Below are positions 5,967-10,966 of a stretch of DNA of 10,966 bases, piece after piece. This DNA comes from Caldisericota bacterium. GTDB lineage: Bacteria > Bipolaricaulota > Bipolaricaulia > Bipolaricaulales > Bipolaricaulaceae. The notes beneath the pieces are model-generated. The model did not search any database and had not been told where the DNA came from. It was given only the letters and a program-made list of their open reading frames with translations. The DNA lies in contig JAADIW010000070.1 of the NCBI GenBank assembly GCA_013151115.1, positions 1 through 10,966 of the forward strand, in the 5' to 3' direction. A program made the position numbers and the translations under genes. The stretch's first letter is position 1; every line of letters begins with the position of its first letter.

Positions 5967-7146
5967 CCCAACCACACGTAACGCGGCACGCGTCACGGGG
6001 AGGCGGATCCTCTCCGGGGTCCACTTCATGAACGGGGACGAGGCCATCGCCGAGGGGGCCATCGCCGCTGGGTGTACCTTCTTCGCCGCCTACCCCATCA
6101 CGCCCCAGTCGGAGATCGCGGAGCGGATGGCACGCCGGCTGCCCCAGGTCGAGGGGGTGTTCATCCAGATGGAGGACGAACTCGGGGCGATGGCGGCGGT
6201 GATCGGGGCCGCGTGGGGCGGGGTGAAGGCGATGACCGCCACCTCCGGACCGGGCTTTTCGTTGATGATGGAGAACATCGGCCTCGCCGTGATGACCGAG
6301 ACCCCGTGCGTGGTGGTCGATGTCCAGCGAGGTGCTCCCTCCACCGGCCTTCCCACCCTGGTGGGCCAGGGAGACATGATGCAGGCCCGGTGGGGCTCCC
6401 ACGGCCACTACGAGATCATCGCCCTCTCCCCCGCCTCCCCGCAGGAGTCCTTCGACCTCACCGTCAAGGCGTTCGCCCTTTCGGAGAGGTTCCGGTCCCC
6501 GGTCCTCATCATGACCGACGAGGTGGTGGGGCACATGTACGAACGGGTGGAGATCCCGGAGGAGGTCCCCATCGCCCCGCGCCGGAGGCCCACGGTGCCC
6601 CCCGATGGGTTCCTCCCCTACAGGCCGGACGAGGATCTCGTACCCCCCATGGCCTGTGCCGGCGACGGGTATCGCATCCACGTCACCGGGTTGACCCACG
6701 ACGAGCGGGGCTATCCCGCCATGGACGCCGAGGCGCACGATCGGCTGGTCCGGCGCCTTTGCGAAAAGATCACCCGGTTCCGGGACGAGTTCACCTGGTA
6801 CGAGGAGGTCATGACCGACGACGCGGAGGTCCTGGTGGTCTCGTACGGGATCTCGGCGCGGGTATCGCTGGGGGGTGTGGAGCTCGCCCGGGCGAAGGGG
6901 ATCAAGGCGGGGCTACTCCGGCTCATCACCATCTGGCCGTTCCCCGACGAGCTGATAAGGCGTGCGGCGGAGCGGGCAGGGGGCATCGTGGTGGTGGAGA
7001 TAAACCTGGGCCAGATCTACCGGGAGGTGAAGCGTGCCACGGGCGGGCGGGTCCCCCTGCGGGGCGTGTTCCACGCCGGGGGCCGCATCCACACCCCGGA
7101 GGAGGTCCTCGCCGGGATCGAGGAGGTGCTCCGATGCCGGTCCTGA
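5956..7146 (+). CDS. korA: 2-oxoglutarate:ferredoxin oxidoreductase alpha subunit
   Basis: Alpha subunit of a thiamine-diphosphate enzyme converting 2-oxoglutarate, CoA and oxidised ferredoxin to succinyl-CoA, CO2 and reduced ferredoxin, or the reverse in reductive TCA carbon fixation. Diagnostic segments in the 396-residue protein are AAYPITPQSE (residues 44-53), MEDELGAM, TSGPGFSLM (96-104) and DVQRGAPSTGLPT. The C-terminal domain begins near VLVVSYGISAR and ends with an IHTPEEV segment. Size and motifs match the stand-alone alpha subunit, not the roughly 600-residue gamma-alpha fusion of other bacteria, so a separate gamma subunit would be needed; none is in the window. Conserved sequence begins near residue 18; residues 8-15 (RNAARVTG) come from a heptad element. 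A branched-chain 2-oxoacid substrate (Vor) is possible; fumarase and fumarate reductase neighbours favour 2-oxoglutarate. It overlaps korB by 13 bases. Confidence 0.91.
   Translation: MADNPTTRNAARVTGRRILSGVHFMNGDEAIAEGAIAAGCTFFAAYPITPQSEIAERMARRLPQVEGVFIQMEDELGAMAAVIGAAWGGVKAMTATSGPGFSLMMENIGLAVMTETPCVVVDVQRGAPSTGLPTLVGQGDMMQARWGSHGHYEIIALSPASPQESFDLTVKAFALSERFRSPVLIMTDEVVGHMYERVEIPEEVPIAPRRRPTVPPDGFLPYRPDEDLVPPMACAGDGYRIHVTGLTHDERGYPAMDAEAHDRLVRRLCEKITRFRDEFTWYEEVMTDDAEVLVVSYGISARVSLGGVELARAKGIKAGLLRLITIWPFPDELIRRAAERAGGIVVVEINLGQIYREVKRATGGRVPLRGVFHAGGRIHTPEEVLAGIEEVLRCRS
5977..5999. repeat. Heptad element, copy 5 (korA N-terminus)
   Basis: Three heptads (CGTAACG, CGGCACG, CGTCACG) followed by GG. 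The arms ACGCG (5981-5985) and CGCGT (5989-5993) pair around GCA, and CGT/ACG pair outside one mismatch. It is translated in frame as residues 8-15 of KorA, ahead of the conserved domain. Confidence 0.6.
7122..7127 (+). promoter_or_regulatory. Ribosome binding site of korB
   Basis: GGAGGT six bases before the ATG at 7134, within the end of korA. It fixes the korB start despite a reading frame that stays open far upstream. Confidence 0.8.
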
Positions 7147-8009
7147 GGCCGCAGCCCAAGCCCGAGCCGGAGGTCGTTCCCGGGGTACGGCACCCGTTGG
7201 AAAAGTACCTGCGTACCGATCGTCTTCCCCACATCTGGTGTTCGGGATGTGGCCTGGGGATCGCGCTCTCCTCCTTCCTCTACGCCCTGGAGGAGCTCGG
7301 GATCGATCCGGATTCGGTGGCGGTGGTCTCGGGGATCGGCTGCGCGGGCCGGTTCGCGGGGTACGTGCGGCTGGACTCCTACCACACCACCCACGGCCGT
7401 GCCATCCCCTTCGCCACGGGGTTGAAGCTCGCGAAGCCCGAGTTGAACGTGGTGGTCTTCTCCGGCGACGGGGACCTCTTCGCCATCGGGGGGAACCACT
7501 TCATCCACGCCGCCCGGCGGAACATCGATATCACCGTGCTCTGCGTCAACAACTTCAACTACGGGATGACCGGCGGACAGGTGGGCCCCACCACCCCCGT
7601 CGATGGCCGCACCACCACCACCCCCTACGGGAACTTCGAGCACCCGTTCAACCTGGTGTACCTCGCGGCCTCGGCCGGGGCCACATACGTGGCGCGCTGG
7701 ACGACCCTCCATGCCCGACGCCTCAAGGAGTCGATCAAGGAGGCGCTGCGGCACCCGGGGTTCAACTTCATCGAGATCATCTCCCCCTGCCCCACCAATT
7801 TCGGCCGCCGCAACCGCTTGGGGGAGGCCCTGGACGAGATGCGTTACTACGCCGAGAAAGCGGTGATCCGCCACGGGGTCGACCCCGCGGAGGCCGAGGT
7901 GGTCCCGGGCGAGGAGTTCATCGTGGGCAAATTCGTGGACATGGAAAAGCCCACCTACCTCGAGCTATACCGCCGCAAGGTCGAGGAGCTCTTCGGACGG
8001 AAGCGTTGA
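7134..8009 (+). CDS. korB: 2-oxoglutarate:ferredoxin oxidoreductase beta subunit
   Basis: Beta subunit carrying thiamine diphosphate and a [4Fe-4S] cluster, forming the active site with KorA. In the 291-residue protein the thiamine-diphosphate motif runs from GDGD (111-114) to NNFNYGMTGGQ (139-149). Cluster ligands expected from archaeal homologues are all present: C36 and C39 in CSGCG, C70 in GIGCAGR, and C219 in SPCPTNFG. Length is normal for the family. The first 17 residues are proline-rich and variable. The gene overlaps korA by 13 bases and has a strong ribosome binding site, so it is surely co-translated with it. It is followed by a 36-base gap before fumA rather than by a gamma-subunit gene. 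Confidence 0.93.
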   Translation: MPVLRPQPKPEPEVVPGVRHPLEKYLRTDRLPHIWCSGCGLGIALSSFLYALEELGIDPDSVAVVSGIGCAGRFAGYVRLDSYHTTHGRAIPFATGLKLAKPELNVVVFSGDGDLFAIGGNHFIHAARRNIDITVLCVNNFNYGMTGGQVGPTTPVDGRTTTTPYGNFEHPFNLVYLAASAGATYVARWTTLHARRLKESIKEALRHPGFNFIEIISPCPTNFGRRNRLGEALDEMRYYAEKAVIRHGVDPAEAEVVPGEEFIVGKFVDMEKPTYLELYRRKVEELFGRKR

Positions 8010-8045
8010 GCGGTGGGCGATGGTGATACATGGGGGATCGCGGAG

Positions 8046-8912
8046 ATGAGGGAGCGCATCGTGAGTGAACTGGTGGAGGCGCTCCGGCGGGCGGCCACGG
8101 TGCTCCCCGCGGACGTGGTCGGGGCCCTGGAGCGGGCGAGGGACCGCGAGGAGGGCCCCGCCCGGGTGCAGCTCGAGGCGATCCTGGAGAACGTGGCCCT
8201 GGCACGGGAGAAGGGCGTGCCCATCTGCCAGGACACCGGGACCCAGACCTTCTTCGTGCGTGTGGGGACGAGGTTCCCGTTCCTGGAAGAGTTGCGGGCC
8301 GCGATCCCCGAGGCGGTGCGGAGGGCAACGGAGGACGTGCCGCTCCGGCCGAACACCGTCCACCCCTTCACCAAAGTGAACCCCGGCGATAACACCGGAC
8401 GCTTCGTCCCCCACGTGACCTGGGAGATCGTCCCCGGGGGCTCCGCCGAGGTCCATCTCCTCCCCAAGGGCGGGGGCTCGGAGAACTGCTGCAAGCTCGT
8501 GATGCTCACACCGGCCGCGGGGATACCCGGGGTGGTGGAGGCGGTGGTGGAGCACATCGCGGACTGCCGGGGGCTCCCTTGTCCCCCCACGGTGGTGGGG
8601 GTGGGGCTCGGCGGCGGGGCCGACCTCTCCCTGAAGCTCGGGAAGGTGGCGCTATTGCGGCCGGTGGGGGAGCGACATCCCGAGCCCGAGGTCGCGGCCC
8701 TGGAGACGGAGCTGGAGGAGGCGATCAACGCCCTCGGCATCGGCCCCATGGGCCTCGGGGGGAGGACCACCGTGCTGGCGGTGCACGTGGAGTACGCCCA
8801 CCGGCACCCGGCCTCGTTTCCCGTGGGGATCGTGGTCCAGTGCTGGGCCGATCGCCGCGCCCACGTGCGGATCTCGTCGGAGGGCGAGATCACCGTAGCG
8901 GGTGGCGCATAA
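8046..8912 (+). CDS. fumA: Fumarate hydratase class I, alpha subunit
   Basis: N-terminal-half subunit of the oxygen-sensitive [4Fe-4S] fumarase, which reversibly hydrates fumarate to L-malate. The 288-residue protein has the three cysteines expected to hold the catalytic cluster: C61 in ICQDTG, C179 in LPCPP and C266 in VQCWADRR. KGGGSEN and VGVGLGGGAD are also typical. The ATG at 8046 is preferred because relatives begin with MRE and helices as here; GTG at 8013 would add eleven residues from the junction sequence, which itself looks like decayed repeat. L-tartrate dehydratase (TtdA) has the same fold, but context with a fumarate reductase and malic enzyme favours fumarase. The stop TAA is immediately followed by the hairpin at 8912-8940. 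Confidence 0.94.
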   Translation: MRERIVSELVEALRRAATVLPADVVGALERARDREEGPARVQLEAILENVALAREKGVPICQDTGTQTFFVRVGTRFPFLEELRAAIPEAVRRATEDVPLRPNTVHPFTKVNPGDNTGRFVPHVTWEIVPGGSAEVHLLPKGGGSENCCKLVMLTPAAGIPGVVEAVVEHIADCRGLPCPPTVVGVGLGGGADLSLKLGKVALLRPVGERHPEPEVAALETELEEAINALGIGPMGLGGRTTVLAVHVEYAHRHPASFPVGIVVQCWADRRAHVRISSEGEITVAGGA

Positions 8913-8945
8913 CGCGTGACGGGCTGTTCCCGTCACCCGTCGCGG
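8908..8945. repeat. Intercistronic hairpin made of heptad units, copy 6 (fumA-fumB)
   Basis: Bases 8912-8923 and 8929-8940 form a 12-base stem with one mismatch around the 5-base loop CTGTT. The arms are heptad units in outward order: CATAACG, CGTGACG, GG, then the loop, then CC, CGTCACC, CGTCGCG. It starts at the fumA stop codon and ends just before the fumB ribosome binding site. No T-tract follows, so a role as an ordinary terminator is unlikely; mRNA stabilisation or tuning of fumB expression is a possibility. Confidence 0.72.
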
Positions 8946-8950
8946 ATCGC

Positions 8951-8956
8951 GGAGGT
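8951..8956 (+). promoter_or_regulatory. Ribosome binding site of fumB
   Basis: GGAGGT five bases before the ATG at 8962, lying just downstream of the intercistronic hairpin, so it should remain accessible when the hairpin forms. Confidence 0.75.
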
Positions 8957-8961
8957 CCACC

Positions 8962-9549
8962 ATGGAGAGAGTATTTGAGACGCCGATCGCGGAGGAGAGG
9001 GTCCGCGAGCTTGAGACGGGGGATGTGATCTACGTCTCGGGGATGCTCTTTACCGCTCGGGACGAGGCCCACAGGGTGCTGTTGGAACGGGGGGCGCCGT
9101 TTCCCCTGGAGGGACTAGTCCTGTTCCACTGCGGCCCCGTGGTGAGGAAACGCGGGGAGGCCTGGGAGGTGGTCGCCGCCGGGCCCACCACCTCCATGCG
9201 TATGGAATCGCTGGAACCCGAGTTCCTGCGGGCGTTCAGGCCCCGGGTGATCATCGGGAAGGGGGGAATGGGTGAGAGGACGTTGAAGGCCCTCGCCGAG
9301 GTGGGCGCGGTGTACTGCCATTTCACCGGCGGGGCCGGCGCGTTGGCCGCCCAGCGGATAAAGGGGGTGCGGGGGGTCCACTACCTGGAGGAGCTCGGGA
9401 TCCCCGAGGCGATCTGGGTCTTCGAGGTGGAGCGATTCGGGCCACTGGTGGTGGCCATGGACTCCCACGGCCGTTCCCTCTACGCGGAGGTCGGGGCGGT
9501 GGTCCAGGATAACTTGAGGAAGATCCGCGCCCGGACGAAGGAGGGATGA
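8962..9549 (+). CDS. fumB: Fumarate hydratase class I, beta subunit
   Basis: C-terminal-half subunit of class I fumarase, completing the substrate site with the alpha subunit. The 195-residue protein is of normal length and shows the family's GPTTSMRM (about residues 75-82), GKGGM, FTGGAGALAA, and the closing segment FGPLVVAMDSHG. Together with the preceding gene it forms the two-subunit arrangement common in anaerobes and thermophiles. Its stop codon is directly followed by the malic enzyme ATG, with no spacer. Confidence 0.94.
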   Translation: MERVFETPIAEERVRELETGDVIYVSGMLFTARDEAHRVLLERGAPFPLEGLVLFHCGPVVRKRGEAWEVVAAGPTTSMRMESLEPEFLRAFRPRVIIGKGGMGERTLKALAEVGAVYCHFTGGAGALAAQRIKGVRGVHYLEELGIPEAIWVFEVERFGPLVVAMDSHGRSLYAEVGAVVQDNLRKIRARTKEG

Positions 9550-10908
9550 ATGGAGGAACGGAAGCCCACGGTGGAGGAGCTCCTCGCCAAGGCGAAGGAG
9601 CCGGCCCGTAAGGCCCCGGCATGGCACGCTTTCTACCGGGGAAAGGTCGGCACAGCCCTCAAATGTGCCATCACGAGCTACGATGATTTCGCGATCTGGT
9701 ACACCCCCGGGGTGGCCCAGCCCTGTCGCGAGATCGAGGCCGATCCCGACAAGGTCTTCGAGTACACCAACAAGGGGAACATGGTGGCCGTGGTCTCCGA
9801 CGGGACCCGGGTCCTGGGATTGGGCGACATCGGGCCGGAGGCGGCCCTGCCGGTGATGGAGGGGAAGGCGATCCTGTTCAAGTACCTCGGCGGGGTGGAC
9901 GCCTTCCCCGTCACCATCGCCACCAAGGACCCGGACGAGCTCATCCAGGCGGTGAAGTGGATCGCCCCCGCCTTCGGGGGGATCAACCTGGAGGACATCT
10001 CCTCCCCCAAGTGCTTTTACGTCTTGGACAGGCTCCGGGCCGAGCTCGAGATACCCGTGTGGCACGACGACCAGCAGGGAACGGCCGCCATCATGCTCGC
10101 GGGGGTGATCAACGCCCTCAAGGTGGTGGGCAAGGACCCGCGCCGCGCCATCTACACCGTGTTCGGTTCCGGCGCCGCCAACATCGCCTTCGTGCGGGTC
10201 CTCATCGGCTACGGGGTCCCGCCGGGGAACATCATCATGGTGGATTCCAAGGGGATCATGCACAAGGGGCGCGAGGACCTCGAGGCCAAGAAGGACGAGA
10301 ATCCCTACAAGTGGAAGTACGCATGCGAGACCAACGCCGAGGGGCGGACCGGGGGTCCCGCCAACGCCTTCGAGGGCTCCGACGTCCTCGTCGCCGCCTC
10401 CAGGCCGGGACCCGGGACGATCAAGCCCGAATGGATCGCCCGGATGAACAGGGACGCGATCGTGTTCGCCACCGCCAACCCCATCCCCGAGATCTGGCCA
10501 TGGGAGGCGGAGGAGGCGGGGGCGAGGATCATCGGCACCGGGCGCTCGGACTTCCCCAACCAGATCAACAACTCCCTCGGGTTCCCGGGGATCTTCCGGG
10601 GCACCCTCGACGTGTTCGCCCGCACCATCACCGATGAGATGACCATCGCCGCGGCGGAGGCCATCGCCAGGACGGCCGAGGAGAGGGGCCTCCGCGAGGA
10701 CTATATCGTCCCCACCATGGCCGAGTGGGAGGTCTACATCAACGAGGCGGTGGCGGTGGCGCTGAAGGCCATCGAGCAGGGGGTGGCCCGGCGGATCCTC
10801 TCCGAGGACGAGCTCGCGCGCCAGGCCGAGCGGATGATCCGGTACGCCCGGGAAGAGGTGGAGATCCTCATGCGGGAGGGCCACATAAAGCCCCCTCCCG
10901 GCGCCTGA
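9550..10908 (+). CDS. Malic enzyme (NAD(P)-dependent malate dehydrogenase, decarboxylating)
   Basis: Interconverts L-malate and pyruvate plus CO2 with NAD(P). In the 452-residue protein the general-acid tyrosine is Y51 in YTPGVAQPC, the catalytic lysine K111 lies in FKYLGGVDAFP, and metal-site acids appear as E148-D149 (EDI) and in HDDQQGTA (172-179). The nucleotide-binding loop reads GSGAAN (206-211) instead of the commoner GAGAAG, and ATANPIPE, SDFPNQINNSLGFPGIFRG close the domain. An insertion-like charged stretch (about 243-275) follows the second strand of that domain. It belongs to the short bacterial type without a phosphotransacetylase tail. Cofactor preference cannot be read from the sequence. 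GGAGGG at 9540-9545 serves as ribosome binding site. In this operon it probably links pyruvate to the four-carbon acids, in either direction. Confidence 0.92.
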   Translation: MEERKPTVEELLAKAKEPARKAPAWHAFYRGKVGTALKCAITSYDDFAIWYTPGVAQPCREIEADPDKVFEYTNKGNMVAVVSDGTRVLGLGDIGPEAALPVMEGKAILFKYLGGVDAFPVTIATKDPDELIQAVKWIAPAFGGINLEDISSPKCFYVLDRLRAELEIPVWHDDQQGTAAIMLAGVINALKVVGKDPRRAIYTVFGSGAANIAFVRVLIGYGVPPGNIIMVDSKGIMHKGREDLEAKKDENPYKWKYACETNAEGRTGGPANAFEGSDVLVAASRPGPGTIKPEWIARMNRDAIVFATANPIPEIWPWEAEEAGARIIGTGRSDFPNQINNSLGFPGIFRGTLDVFARTITDEMTIAAAEAIARTAEERGLREDYIVPTMAEWEVYINEAVAVALKAIEQGVARRILSEDELARQAERMIRYAREEVEILMREGHIKPPPGA

Positions 10909-10924
10909 TATCCGCGGAGGGAAA

Positions 10925-10960
10925 AGGACCAGGGGTCGGCCGCTGCCGGCCCCTGGTCCT
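10925..10960 (+). terminator. Strong hairpin after the last gene, probable transcription terminator
   Basis: A 16-base stem (10925-10940 with 10945-10960), complete except for one G-T wobble, closes a 4-base loop CGCT. It begins 17 bases after the malic enzyme stop. The stem is preceded by AAAA; no T-tract is seen in the six bases left before the window ends, so intrinsic termination is likely from position and stability but not proven. Confidence 0.75.
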
Positions 10961-10966
10961 CCGGTC

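Noticed and set aside
8013..8045. GTG start extending fumA by eleven residues
   Set aside because: The ATG at 8046 gives the family's usual N-terminus; the extension looks like junction or decayed repeat sequence. GTG use cannot be fully excluded.
8912..8940. fumA-fumB hairpin considered as an intrinsic terminator
   Set aside because: There is no T-tract after it, and fumB, the obligate partner subunit, follows at once with its own ribosome binding site.
9115..10884. Long open frame (589 codons) on the minus strand opposite fumB and malic enzyme
   Set aside because: The + strand genes here have clear family motifs; the antisense translation is rich in His, Pro, Gly and Asp with no recognisable domain, the usual mirror of GC-rich coding sequence.

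Overview
The window is a GC-rich bacterial locus with twelve consecutive protein genes, all on the + strand. Neighbours either overlap or are separated by no more than about 50 bases, so it reads as one long polycistronic unit. It enters on the left inside a hydrogenase gene and closes on the right with a strong hairpin about 17 bases after the last stop codon. No rRNA, tRNA, CRISPR array, transposase, membrane protein or secreted protein is visible. The gene set suggests a strictly anaerobic, cytosolic, ferredoxin-based metabolism. GC-rich codon use (many GGG, CCC and AGG codons) together with Mvh/Hdr, Kor and class I fumarase genes would suit a thermophilic or uncultured anaerobe such as Bipolaricaulota (OP1/Acetothermia), but that placement is only a guess from general resemblance.

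Layout. 1-1422: NiFe-hydrogenase large subunit (MvhA-like, 5' end cut off). 1391-1870: its maturation protease. 1855-2262 and 2275-3180: HdrC- and HdrB-like heterodisulfide reductase subunits. 3185-3985: an iron-sulfur protein with one [2Fe-2S] and two [4Fe-4S] sites. 3988-5649: a fumarate reductase/succinate dehydrogenase-type flavoprotein. 5646-5966, 5956-7146 and 7134-8009: ferredoxin, alpha and beta subunits of a 2-oxoacid:ferredoxin oxidoreductase, most likely for 2-oxoglutarate. 8046-8912 and 8962-9549: two-subunit class I fumarase. 9550-10908: malic enzyme. 10925-10960: terminator-like hairpin.

How the parts fit. Malic enzyme (pyruvate/malate), fumarase (malate/fumarate), the flavoprotein (fumarate/succinate) and Kor (succinyl-CoA/2-oxoglutarate) form a nearly complete four-carbon arm of the TCA cycle; only succinyl-CoA synthetase is missing. 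The hydrogenase and HdrCB genes precede the fumarate reductase genes with no gap and no membrane anchor is present. This suggests a soluble complex in which H2 or other low-potential electrons are exchanged with fumarate/succinate through Hdr. The iron-sulfur protein plus HdrB together match the two halves of archaeal thiol:fumarate reductase subunit TfrB, here on separate genes. This is the most interesting metabolic hypothesis in the window.

A second, independent signal is a family of short GC-rich elements built from tandem seven-base units (consensus CGTNACG), often forming imperfect palindromes. Two are 32 bases long with the same design (CC, four heptads, GG), and shorter or decayed relatives occur elsewhere. 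They lie in gene junctions or in variable parts of the proteins, and several are translated in frame, as in HdrB, the iron-sulfur protein, KorA, the protease and possibly KorD. They look like small interspersed palindromic elements that tolerate, or exploit, insertion into coding sequence.
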